Assembly: GCA_947624915.1 (NCBI GenBank)
Contig: CANQMF010000001.1
Coordinates: 1 to 64,000 of the forward strand
Direction: 5' to 3'
Length of the DNA stretch: 64,000 bases
Source of the DNA: an uncultured Bacilli bacterium
GTDB lineage: Bacteria > Bacillota_I > Bacilli_A > RF39 > UBA660
Below the pieces are notes generated by a model. That model was not told where the DNA came from. It saw only the letters and a list, made by a program, of their open reading frames with translations, and did not search any database. Shown in pieces: positions 9,474 through 17,090 of this stretch. Numbering within the stretch: position 1 is the stretch's first letter; each line of letters starts with the position of its first letter. The position numbers were made by a program, and so were the translations under genes.

Positions 9474-9658
9474 AATATCCCCATTCTTAAAATACAAAAT
9501 AACATATTCATTTTTTTTAGATTCTTTTATTAATTATCATTTTTCCAAAAACATAATTAACAACAAAATAAATATTTTACAAATAGAAAATAATATACAG
9601 TAAACGTTAATACAAATTACAGTTATAATTTTTTGTAAAATATTTTCTTCTACAAATT

Positions 9659-10219
9659 CTAATGACCATTATATTTATTCATTAAATTATCGAATGATAA
9701 TTGATTATAATCCTTAAAAATATTAACAACCACATTAAAAACATTATTTAAATTTTCTAACTCTTCGGAATTCAGCTTACCCAAAACATAATCTTTAGTA
9801 TCAACGTATTTATTGTTAGATATACCAATCTTTAACCGTTTATAAATTTTAGAATTTAAATTTAATTCAATATTTTTTAATCCATTATGGCCACCACTAC
9901 TTCCTTGATAACGTAAACGATATTTACCAAGTTCAGTATCTAAATCATCACAGATAACAAGTAAATCATCTACACTAATTTTAAAAAAATTAATAAAGTC
10001 TCTAATAACTTCTCCAGATAAATTCATAAATTTTTCAGGTTTTAAAAGCAAATATGTTTCACCATCATATACAGTTTGCACATATCGCCCATTAAATTTG
10101 GTTTTATCAAAACTAATATTTAAATAATCAGCAATTCTATCTAGTGCCATATAACCAACATTATGACGCGTTTTCTCATACTCTTTTCCAGGATTACCTA
10201 AACCCACAATCAGTTTCAT
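9659..10219 (-). CDS. pth: Peptidyl-tRNA hydrolase
   Basis: 186 residues, normal family length. N-terminal signature MKLIVGLGNPGKEYEKTRHN with the catalytic His at about residue 20, the FMNLSG motif, and the catalytic-support Asp in ICDDLD near 92-97. It releases peptidyl groups from tRNAs dropped by ribosomes. The start follows GGAAGTGATGT, three bases after the rsmI stop, so it belongs to the same operon. 185 bases of AT-rich sequence separate it from mfd; I see no gene there. Confidence 0.96.
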   Translation of the reverse strand: MKLIVGLGNPGKEYEKTRHNVGYMALDRIADYLNISFDKTKFNGRYVQTVYDGETYLLLKPEKFMNLSGEVIRDFINFFKISVDDLLVICDDLDTELGKYRLRYQGSSGGHNGLKNIELNLNSKIYKRLKIGISNNKYVDTKDYVLGKLNSEELENLNNVFNVVVNIFKDYNQLSFDNLMNKYNGH

Positions 10220-10222
10220 ACA

Positions 10223-11071
10223 TCACTTCCTATCCAGTTTATGATACGAATCATATACTTCACTTTTCTTTAGGCTTCGTTCTTTGGCAACTAATTTAAT
10301 AGCATCCATTACAGATTTACCGTCCTCTAAATATAATTCAATATGCTGTTCAATAGTCAAATTATTAAATGAATCAACGCTATTATTTCCCGAGACAATT
10401 ATAACAATCTCTCCCTTAAATTCATGGGCTTGCTCAATTATTTCCCTTAAAGTACCACGATATATTTCCTCATGTTTTTTTGTAATTTCCCGGGAAATTG
10501 CTATTTTTCTTTCACTCCCAAAAACTAACTCCATAGCTTTTAATGTATCATAAATTCTATGTGGCGCTTCATAAAATATCATTGTCGCTTTTTCATTTTT
10601 TAAGCATTCCAATTCTTGAGCTTTCTTACCATCCTTATGATTTAAGAAACCATAAAATAAAAATGGTTTAGGGGCAATTCCAGATACAATAAGAGCTGGA
10701 ATTAAAGCACAAGCCCCAGGCAAACCAACAACATTATATCCTTTTTCTATAGCAAAACGTGCTAATTCAAAACCAGGATCACTAATAATTGGAGTTCCAC
10801 GATCACTTACTAATCCAACATTTTTACCTGATTCTAAATAAGCTAATAACTTTTCACAATTGTTTTTCTCATTATGTTCATGATTGGCAATCATTTTTTT
10901 TGAAATGTTCAAAAATTTTAACAATTTGCCGGTTTCTCTTGTATCTTCACAAAACAAAATATCTACCATTTTCAAAGTTTCAATACTACGAAATGTTAAG
11001 TCATCCATGTTCCCTATAGGTGTTGGTATCAAATATAAAGTCGATGTATTGTCATAGCTTTTTTGTGACAT
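10223..11071 (-). CDS. rsmI: 16S rRNA (cytidine-1402 2'-O)-methyltransferase RsmI
   Basis: 282 residues; ATG at 11071 behind AAGAAGGG. SAM-dependent tetrapyrrole-methylase-type fold: TLYLIPTPIGNMDD at the start, FCEDTRETGKLL, LVSDRGTPIISDPG, GLPGACALIPAL and FYEAPHRI. RsmI modifies C1402 in the ribosomal P site. A 14-base perfect Noc-type palindrome is embedded at 10485-10498. The trmN6-rsmI neighbourhood matches Bacillus yabB-yazA-yabC, with the small yazA gene absent here. Confidence 0.95.
   Translation of the reverse strand: MSQKSYDNTSTLYLIPTPIGNMDDLTFRSIETLKMVDILFCEDTRETGKLLKFLNISKKMIANHEHNEKNNCEKLLAYLESGKNVGLVSDRGTPIISDPGFELARFAIEKGYNVVGLPGACALIPALIVSGIAPKPFLFYGFLNHKDGKKAQELECLKNEKATMIFYEAPHRIYDTLKAMELVFGSERKIAISREITKKHEEIYRGTLREIIEQAHEFKGEIVIIVSGNNSVDSFNNLTIEQHIELYLEDGKSVMDAIKLVAKERSLKKSEVYDSYHKLDRK
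10485..10498. promoter_or_regulatory. Noc-binding site (NBS) inside rsmI
   Basis: The sequence reads ATTTCCCGGGAAAT, a perfect palindrome identical to the B. subtilis Noc consensus. A Noc-family protein is encoded 25 kb away across the origin. This is the only perfect copy I found in the window. Confidence 0.8.
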
Positions 11072-11092
11072 ATAATCCCTTCTTTACAAAAT

Positions 11093-11818
11093 TTAATTAT
11101 CCACAAACATTTTTTTTATTTCTTCTGTATACTCCCCACTTTTTGTATGGGAATACAATGGTGGATATATTTTTAACCCTGGCTTACCATTTTTTCGTCC
11201 CTCAATTAGCAGTATATTAGCATTCTTATCCTCATGTGGAAAGACCATACGTATTTTTTTTGGTTCAATATCATATTTACGCATTAATTCAATAATCTCT
11301 ACTAATCTTTCAGGGCGATGAACAAGACCTAAAATACCATTATTATTTAATAAATATTTAGATATTTTCATAATCTGTTCTAAATTCAAAGCAACCTCAT
11401 GACGAGCCAACGTTTTATAATCATTTTTATTGATATTAGATTGTTTAGTATATTTAAAAAAAGGCGGGTTACAAGTTATTAAATCAAAACTACAATCAGC
11501 AAAGTTTGTATAAACATTGTTTATATCTCCATGAATAAGTCGAATCTGTTCATCTAAATTATTTACAGAAATACTTTCCTTGCCTAATAAATATGATTTT
11601 TCTTGTAATTCTACGCCAATTATTTTGGCCTTTGTTTTTGTCGATAAAATAAGTGGAATAGGAGCGTTTCCACACCCTATATCTAAAATATTTTTTACAT
11701 TTTTATTAAGAGTAACAAAGTTAGGTAATAAGACAGAATCAAGCGAAAAATTAAACATATCAGTATCCTGAATAATATACAAATCTTTGTAACCCAACAA
11801 ATAATTAGTTACTTTCAT
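11093..11818 (-). CDS. tRNA1(Val) (adenine-N6)-methyltransferase family protein (YabB/TrmN6)
   Basis: 241 residues. SAM-binding motif I ILDIGCGNAPIPLIL (about residues 43-57) and the N6-adenine methyltransferase signature CNPPFFKY (about 117-124) are clear. Family members methylate A37 of tRNA. It overlaps the end of ricT by 14 bases and precedes rsmI, the yabB position of Bacillus. The initiation-control gene yabA, which in Bacillus separates yaaT and yabB, is missing. Confidence 0.9.
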   Translation of the reverse strand: MKVTNYLLGYKDLYIIQDTDMFNFSLDSVLLPNFVTLNKNVKNILDIGCGNAPIPLILSTKTKAKIIGVELQEKSYLLGKESISVNNLDEQIRLIHGDINNVYTNFADCSFDLITCNPPFFKYTKQSNINKNDYKTLARHEVALNLEQIMKISKYLLNNNGILGLVHRPERLVEIIELMRKYDIEPKKIRMVFPHEDKNANILLIEGRKNGKPGLKIYPPLYSHTKSGEYTEEIKKMFVDN

Positions 11819-12602
11819 TTTGTTCCAACTTAAATTCTACAATTCCAACATCAGGTATATTCACCTTATAGGTTCTAGCCAAAATATCAACAGCAACTAC
11901 CTTTCCCTCACCTTTTTCCGTTTTTATTTTTTTATTCATCTGAGGCAAACCTTTACCACATTCTTTGTAACATTCATTTTCGTATTTTAAACAACATAAC
12001 AATCGTCCACAAATTCCATTTATTTTAGATGGATTCAAAGCGATATTTTGAGTTTTAGCCATATTAATAGAGATAGAATCAAAATCCTCCATAAATTTTG
12101 AACAACATAACGGACAGCCACACTGTCCATACCCCCCTATCTCCTTGGCACGATCGCGAACGCCTATTTGTCTTAACTCAATTCTAGTTTTGTATATATT
12201 AGCTAAATCCTTCGCCAATGTACGAAAATCAACCCTATTATCAGCCATAAATCTAAAAATTAATTGATTTCGATCGTGCGTGAAAGTAGCATCAATAATA
12301 TACATATTCATATCATACTTTTCTACCAATGAACGGCATTTTACTAGAGCTTTTTTGGCATCAATAATATTTTTATCGTGAGTTTTTTTATCATCTTTTG
12401 TAGCAAGACGTACAACAGGGCATAGCGGTGCAACTAATGACTCTTCTTTAATTTCTTTGTAAGGATTTGTAACAACACCAAACTGTAATCCACGATCGGT
12501 CTCAACAATTACTTTATCACCATTTTTTAAATCCAAATTATTTGATAAAAAATCATAAACTTTTCCTTTTTCTTTAAAGGAAACACCAACTACTTTAATC
12601 AT
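11805..12602 (-). CDS. ricT: PSP1-domain protein RicT (YaaT)
   Basis: 265 residues from the ATG at 12602 (MIKVVGVSFKEKG), with GAGGTG upstream and the holB stop one base before. The PSP1 C-terminal domain is typical, with the Fe-S/Zn cysteines in GGYGQCGCPLCCSKF and ICGRLLCCLKYENECY. In B. subtilis RicT/YaaT with RicA and RicF forms a [4Fe-4S] complex that stimulates RNase Y processing and the Spo0A phosphorelay. Gene order holB-yaaT is conserved. Confidence 0.94.
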   Translation of the reverse strand: MIKVVGVSFKEKGKVYDFLSNNLDLKNGDKVIVETDRGLQFGVVTNPYKEIKEESLVAPLCPVVRLATKDDKKTHDKNIIDAKKALVKCRSLVEKYDMNMYIIDATFTHDRNQLIFRFMADNRVDFRTLAKDLANIYKTRIELRQIGVRDRAKEIGGYGQCGCPLCCSKFMEDFDSISINMAKTQNIALNPSKINGICGRLLCCLKYENECYKECGKGLPQMNKKIKTEKGEGKVVAVDILARTYKVNIPDVGIVEFKLEQNESN

Positions 12603-12603
12603 A

Positions 12604-13560
12604 TCACACCTCACTTAAAAGTATTACTAGCTTGTCCATTAATAAATTAGTATTTAAATTAAATTTTATATTAACAATTAAATCAACTAATAACTTAATT
12701 TTTAAAGATAAAGAACTTGGAGTATTATAGTGTATTATTTTTTCAAAAGAATCTTTGTAATCATAAAAATAAGCTATATCCATTTGAAGCAATTTATTTA
12801 AAGCATCCTTATAATACAGTATAAACAAATTAAAAGCAATAAGCATTTTCTGACGATCATTAAAAAGTTCAATAAATTCTTTATTGCGATATATAATTGT
12901 TTCCTCCTTTTTTTCCTCTAAAAAGTTAACATACTCAATAATGGCATCAATATACTTAATGCCATTTTCTTTAACAAATAGTTGATATTGTTCATTATCA
13001 TTATATAAATACTCACCAATTTTTTCAACTGAAGATTTTTTACCATTGCTTAAATTATTTTTTTTAAAAGATATAATTTGACAACGAGAAATAATTGTAT
13101 TTAATAGCTGATACATATTATCCGCTAGCAAAATGGCTATAATCCCTTCTGGTGGTTCCTCTAAAAATTTAAGGATCGCATTAGAAGACGATATATTTAA
13201 TTTTTCAGCATTTTTAATAATATAAATTTTTTTATTACCAACCAATGATTTAGTCATGAAATCACGTTGTAATTCTTCTAACTGTTCCTTTTTTATCCAT
13301 TGCCCATCTGATTCTATTATCTTTATTTCTATAAAATTGCCAGTATCAATATTATGACATTGATAGCATGCCCCACATTTTTTTTTATTCGAATAATTAT
13401 GTGGGCACAACAAAAATTTAGCAAAAGCTAAAGCTATCTCTAATCCTTTTGCATAACCATTAAGTTCAAATAGGTAAGCATGCGAAAATTTATCTTTTTT
13501 TATTAAATTAGTTAAAGTTCTATATACAATTGGTTGTTCATCAATAAAATCATCCAGCAT
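12604..13560 (-). CDS. holB: DNA polymerase III delta' subunit
   Basis: 318 residues. AAA+ clamp-loader fold with a degenerate P-loop (ELNGYAKG), a zinc module (CPHN..KKCGACYQC), the DnaX-like helix LNISSSNAILKFLEEPPEG, and sensor ISRCQIISF. Delta' does not hydrolyse ATP, which agrees with the broken Walker A. It sits between bofA and ricT as part of the dnaX-to-pth cluster. Confidence 0.93.
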   Translation of the reverse strand: MLDDFIDEQPIVYRTLTNLIKKDKFSHAYLFELNGYAKGLEIALAFAKFLLCPHNYSNKKKCGACYQCHNIDTGNFIEIKIIESDGQWIKKEQLEELQRDFMTKSLVGNKKIYIIKNAEKLNISSSNAILKFLEEPPEGIIAILLADNMYQLLNTIISRCQIISFKKNNLSNGKKSSVEKIGEYLYNDNEQYQLFVKENGIKYIDAIIEYVNFLEEKKEETIIYRNKEFIELFNDRQKMLIAFNLFILYYKDALNKLLQMDIAYFYDYKDSFEKIIHYNTPSSLSLKIKLLVDLIVNIKFNLNTNLLMDKLVILLSEV

Positions 13561-13574
13561 ATTTCACCTACATC

Positions 13575-13760
13575 CTAAAAAGCGTACATTAGTATGATAA
13601 TCAAACTTACTAAACCGGGAACGCCAAATAAGGAAACATAACCAATAGTTACTATATTTAATGGAACAATGAGATTTAGTGGCTGTGCTAAAACATTATA
13701 CCCATAAATTAAAAATACAGCTACTAATATTTTCTTCAAAACTGTTAGTATCTTAGACAC
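13575..13760 (-). CDS. bofA: BofA-family pro-sigma-K processing inhibitor
   Basis: 61 residues; GTG start behind GGTGATATT. Two membrane helices; the C-terminal half (PLNIVTIGYVSLFGVPGLVS) matches the BofA signature PINLVT..GI.GIPG. In Bacillus BofA holds the SpoIVFB protease inactive with SpoIVFA in the mother cell, and the recR-bofA order is conserved. It is shorter than B. subtilis BofA (87), mainly at the N-terminus. This is evidence that the lineage keeps the sigma-K checkpoint or a relic of it. Confidence 0.85.
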   Translation of the reverse strand: MSKILTVLKKILVAVFLIYGYNVLAQPLNLIVPLNIVTIGYVSLFGVPGLVSLIIILMYAF

Positions 13761-13807
13761 AATATCACCAATACTATAATATGCGCTAGTTTAATAATAA
13801 TAACTTT

Positions 13808-14410
13808 TTAGTCTGTCACCTTTTTTCGATTTTCCAGTGCCAATTCAAGTGTCAAAGAATCCACATAATCTATATCCGTTCCTAATGGAACACCATGAGC
13901 AATTTTAGATACAATTACATCCGTATCCTTTAATTTCTTTGAAATGTATAAAGAGGTAGTTTCTCCTTCCATGCTTGGTTTTACAGCCAATATAACTTCC
14001 TTTATTCCTTCATTTTTAATACGTTCAATTAATTTATCAAGGCCAATATCCTCAGGATTTATACCATCTAATGGCGAAATAAGGCCATTAAGAACATGGT
14101 AATATCCATCAAATGTACCTAGCCTTTCAAATAATAAAATGTTTTTTGGATCTTCAACAACACATAATAAATCTTTATTACGCTGTTCATTTTTACAAAT
14201 ATCACACAAATCATTTTCAGTTAAATTATTGCATCTTAAACAATGTTTTATTTTTAATTTAGTGTCTAATATTGATTTAGAGAACAAGTCTATAACACTT
14301 TGATCTAAATCTAAAATAGCCATAGCATACCTTTCAGCCGTTTTTTCCCCTATTCCCGGTATTTTTCGCAAACATTCAATCAAATTTTGAATTGTAATAG
14401 GATAATGCAT
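13808..14410 (-). CDS. recR: Recombination protein RecR
   Basis: 200 residues. Helix-hairpin-helix at the N-terminus (IPGIGEKTAERYAM), zinc finger CLRCNNLTENDLCDIC, Toprim core VVEDPKNIL, and the Walker-B-like C-terminal region HGVPLGTDIDYVDSLTL. It helps RecF and RecO load RecA at gaps. The start overlaps the ybaB stop (TAATG), so translation is coupled. Confidence 0.97.
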   Translation of the reverse strand: MHYPITIQNLIECLRKIPGIGEKTAERYAMAILDLDQSVIDLFSKSILDTKLKIKHCLRCNNLTENDLCDICKNEQRNKDLLCVVEDPKNILLFERLGTFDGYYHVLNGLISPLDGINPEDIGLDKLIERIKNEGIKEVILAVKPSMEGETTSLYISKKLKDTDVIVSKIAHGVPLGTDIDYVDSLTLELALENRKKVTD

Positions 14411-14715
14411 TAAAATAGTCCTGGAATATTAGGCATACCCTTAGTATAAGCGCCTAATCTTTCTTCTGTTTCCTTATCAATTTTCTTAATAGCATCATTC
14501 AATGCAACAACAATCATATCTTCTAACATCTCTATATCATCTTTTGATAATTCTTCAGCGTCTATTTTGACACTTTTTAATTCCTTAGTACCCATCATTA
14601 CAACACTAACTAAAGAGCTTTGTCCAGTATACTCTGTATTATTTATCTCTTCCTGTGTTTTAGTCATATCCTTTTGTAATTTTTGTACTTGTTTCATCAT
14701 AGCTTGCATATTCAT
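14410..14715 (-). CDS. YbaB/EbfC nucleoid-associated protein
   Basis: 101 residues. Begins MNMQAMMKQVQKLQKDMTKT with the family coiled coil, then a small beta sheet and LEDMIVVALNDAIKK. These dimeric 'tweezer' proteins bind DNA non-specifically. dnaX-ybaB-recR is a near-universal bacterial triad and is intact here. Confidence 0.95.
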   Translation of the reverse strand: MNMQAMMKQVQKLQKDMTKTQEEINNTEYTGQSSLVSVVMMGTKELKSVKIDAEELSKDDIEMLEDMIVVALNDAIKKIDKETEERLGAYTKGMPNIPGLF

Positions 14716-14733
14716 TTATATTCCTTCTTTCTA

Positions 14734-16395
14734 TCACTCATATTCAATTATATCACTAAACATTACATCTATTTCATTTTTAATGTCATTTTTATTTTTT
14801 TCACCATTGCGAAATATATCTTTTAAATCAATATCCTCGCTTTGATATACATATTTATTTTTATTTTTATTATAATCCTCTTTAATAAACTCCCACTCAT
14901 TCAAGTCAATAGCAATAACGAAACACTTTTTATTAAAACATTTTTCTAATAAAATTTCAATATTTGGTAATTCTTGATTAAAAGATTTGGCAAGTAGTTC
15001 TGTTTTATACATAAACATAAAATAATTATCACTTACAGCTTTAAGTTCACCATCTTTAATTAAAGAAACTAGTTTAGCATATTCTGTGTCATTTAAATAA
15101 TCATCTAAATCCAACAAATTATTTTTGACACGTTCTCGTTCTTTTTGGGAAAATTTACACAATGCATTACCAATTCTAATATGTTTTAATTTTTCTAACA
15201 ATGGTTCATTATAATCATTAACAAAAGTCTTTTCTTGCGAAATTTCTGTAAAGCTTATTTCTTTTTTATTTTTCTGTTTTTTTTCAACTTTTGCACATTC
15301 TTTTTTTTCATTCTCATGTAAATCTTCACTATTGGATAAATTAATATTTTTAATTAATTCAACTTCTAAAAGCAACTTACTATCATTAACATTTTTCATT
15401 TCATTTACTAGAACAGATAAAGATTTAATATATTTATAAATATCTTTAGCGTTGTTATTGACTATTTCATTTAAAAAATCGTTTTTGTTAGATATTAAGT
15501 TAGGAGCATTTAAATATATTAAACAATCTTTTAAACGATTTATTAATTCTTGCACAATCTTGATAAAGTTCTTGCCACTATCGTCATATTTTTCTAATTG
15601 TTTTAATAAACCAATTAAGTCTCTTTTTAACATTTTTGAAATAAAATCATCTATTTCTTCAGGAAGCAAAGTTCCATTAATAGTATGTATATCATTAATC
15701 GTTATTGTATCATCACTATAAGCCAATGCCTGATCCAACAAACTTATAGAGTCACGCATACCACCATCTGATATTTTTGCAATTTCGATTAATGCTTCAT
15801 CGCTAATTTTTATTTTTTCTTTTTCAACGATATATTTAAGTCGTTCCACAATTTTATTATTACTTATTTTTTTATAATCAAAACGTTGGCAGCGTGACAA
15901 AATAGTCTGTGGTATTTTATGTGGTTCTGTTGTGGCAAAAATAAAAATAATATGGGACGGTGGTTCTTCTAATGTTTTTAACAAAGCATTGAATGCTTGA
16001 TTTGTGAGCATATGCACCTCATCAATAATGTATATTTTATACTTGCTATTCGTTGGTACTAACGTTATTTTATTTCTTATCTCTCTAATCTCATCAACAC
16101 CATTATTCGATGCAGCATCGATTTCAATTATATCAATATTTTGATTATTATTCACTTGCTCACATGACACACATTTGTCACAAGGATTTAAATCTTTTAA
16201 ATGATGACAATTTAAAACTTTTGCAAATATTTTTGCAATACTTGTCTTTCCAGTTCCCCTTGGACCTGCTAATAAATAAGCATGACTAACAATATTATTT
16301 TTTATAGAATTTTTTAATGTTTTTACTATTACATCTTGTCCAACAACATCATCAAAAGTTTTCGGACGATATTTTCGATATAAAGCTTGATACAT
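14734..16395 (-). CDS. dnaX: DNA polymerase III tau/gamma subunit
   Basis: 553 residues from the ATG at 16395 (MYQALYRKYRPKTFDDVVGQ) behind GGAAGGTGA. AAA+ domain with Walker A GPRGTGKTS, zinc module CHHLKDLNPCDKCVSCEQ, DEVHM and SRC finger; domain III ends near residue 365, and a Lys-rich hinge leads to the tau-specific C-terminal part. The hinge contains two runs of eight A (minus strand, at 15308-15301 and 15284-15277). After either run a -1 slip meets a stop within seven codons, so a gamma-length product is possible. It is the first gene of the ybaB-recR-bofA-holB cluster. Confidence 0.96.
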   Translation of the reverse strand: MYQALYRKYRPKTFDDVVGQDVIVKTLKNSIKNNIVSHAYLLAGPRGTGKTSIAKIFAKVLNCHHLKDLNPCDKCVSCEQVNNNQNIDIIEIDAASNNGVDEIREIRNKITLVPTNSKYKIYIIDEVHMLTNQAFNALLKTLEEPPSHIIFIFATTEPHKIPQTILSRCQRFDYKKISNNKIVERLKYIVEKEKIKISDEALIEIAKISDGGMRDSISLLDQALAYSDDTITINDIHTINGTLLPEEIDDFISKMLKRDLIGLLKQLEKYDDSGKNFIKIVQELINRLKDCLIYLNAPNLISNKNDFLNEIVNNNAKDIYKYIKSLSVLVNEMKNVNDSKLLLEVELIKNINLSNSEDLHENEKKECAKVEKKQKNKKEISFTEISQEKTFVNDYNEPLLEKLKHIRIGNALCKFSQKERERVKNNLLDLDDYLNDTEYAKLVSLIKDGELKAVSDNYFMFMYKTELLAKSFNQELPNIEILLEKCFNKKCFVIAIDLNEWEFIKEDYNKNKNKYVYQSEDIDLKDIFRNGEKNKNDIKNEIDVMFSDIIEYE

Positions 16396-16418
16396 GTAGT
16401 CACCTTCCAACTACTTAT

Positions 16419-16424
16419 ATTATA
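16419..16424 (-). promoter_or_regulatory. -10 element upstream of dnaX
   Basis: Minus strand GTGTATAATATAAG gives a perfect TATAAT 24 bases before the dnaX ATG. The -35 region is only a T-rich tract. A short hairpin with a T10 tail at the tadA stop (AAAGG-TAGTT-CCTTT) lies just upstream and may end the tadA transcript. Confidence 0.5.
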
Positions 16425-16451
16425 CACTTTTGTTAATAAAAAAAAAAGGAA

Positions 16452-16904
16452 CTACCTTTTGTCTGCAAAGAATTCTTTTAACATTTCAATAACCTGCTGT
16501 TCCATTTTTGGATCATTCATTTTTTCAACTTGAACATTAAAATTATTTTTTTTATTATTTAATATTGTATTAATGCTACTTACACCGCCAAACTTTGTAT
16601 TTTCTACCAAATAGATCACTTTATTTATTCTAGATTGTATCAAAGCTCCACAACACATAACACAAGGCTCCATAGTAACGTATAAATCACAACCATTTAA
16701 TCGCCATGTATTTAGTTTATGACTAGCTTCTTCAATAGCAAGTATTTCAGCATGTCGTGTGGAACATTTCATAGTCTCTTTTAAATTATGCTTATACGCC
16801 ACTATTTCACCGTTTTTAACAATAACAGCACCTATTGGTATTTCTCCCATTTTTGAAGCTATAAGAGCCTCTTTTATAGCTAAATTCATGTATTCATTAA
16901 TCAT
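16452..16904 (-). CDS. tadA: tRNA-specific adenosine deaminase TadA
   Basis: 150 residues. The cytidine/adenosine deaminase zinc site is complete: HAEILAIEEAS (catalytic Glu) and PCVMCCGAL. It converts A34 to inosine in tRNA-Arg(ACG). Placement next to SRP RNA and dnaX is the Bacillus arrangement. Confidence 0.95.
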   Translation of the reverse strand: MINEYMNLAIKEALIASKMGEIPIGAVIVKNGEIVAYKHNLKETMKCSTRHAEILAIEEASHKLNTWRLNGCDLYVTMEPCVMCCGALIQSRINKVIYLVENTKFGGVSSINTILNNKKNNFNVQVEKMNDPKMEQQVIEMLKEFFADKR

Positions 16905-16919
16905 AACATCACCAATTCA

Positions 16920-16935
16920 TGTTTCACACGAAACA
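16920..16935. promoter_or_regulatory. parS-like palindrome
   Basis: TGTTTCACACGAAACA differs from the parS consensus TGTTTCACGTGAAACA only at the two positions after TGTTTCAC. Both 6-base arms are perfect. It lies between the SRP RNA 3' end and the tadA start, about 9 kb from dnaA. No ParA or Spo0J gene is in the window, so a user for the site is not shown. Confidence 0.4.
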
Positions 16936-16940
16936 AAATA

Positions 16941-17016
16941 AAAGCACACACATTTAGGGACTCTTAAGGCTGCTGTCTTCCAACTCTGACCTGGTTCAAG
17001 TATAAATGTTGTGCCA
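16941..17016 (-). ncRNA. ffs: Signal recognition particle RNA (short bacterial form)
   Basis: The minus strand carries the universal SRP domain IV core CCAGGTCAGAGTTGGAAG followed by ACAGCAGCC, with a GGAA tetraloop on a GTT/GAC stem and the conserved asymmetric-loop sequence on either side. Outer arms GCACAACATTTA and TAAATGTGTGTGC pair to close the rod, giving about 75 nt, so it is 4.5S-like rather than the long Bacillus type with an Alu domain. A good promoter ends just before the 5' end. The tadA-SRP RNA-dnaX neighbourhood is expected in Firmicutes. Confidence 0.92.
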
Positions 17017-17022
17017 GTAAAT

Positions 17023-17051
17023 AATATATACTATTTGTAATAAAATTGCAA
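17023..17051 (-). promoter_or_regulatory. SRP RNA promoter
   Basis: Minus strand TTGCAA (17051-17046), 17 bases, TATATT (17028-17023). Transcription would start about 8 bases downstream, at the predicted RNA 5' end. Confidence 0.7.
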
Positions 17052-17057
17052 GCAATT

Positions 17058-17090
17058 AAAGAAAAGCAAGTTTTATTCTTGCTTTTCTTT
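17058..17090 (-). terminator. gyrA terminator overlapping the stop codon
   Basis: 13-bp perfect stem AAAGAAAAGCAAG / CTTGCTTTTCTTT. The gyrA TAA lies in the loop, so the last codons (KEKQE) form one arm. The 3' tail is only moderately T-rich. Confidence 0.65.

Noticed and set aside
10384..10397. Another Noc site (ATTTCCCGAGACAA)
   Set aside because: Second arm has several mismatches and is not palindromic.
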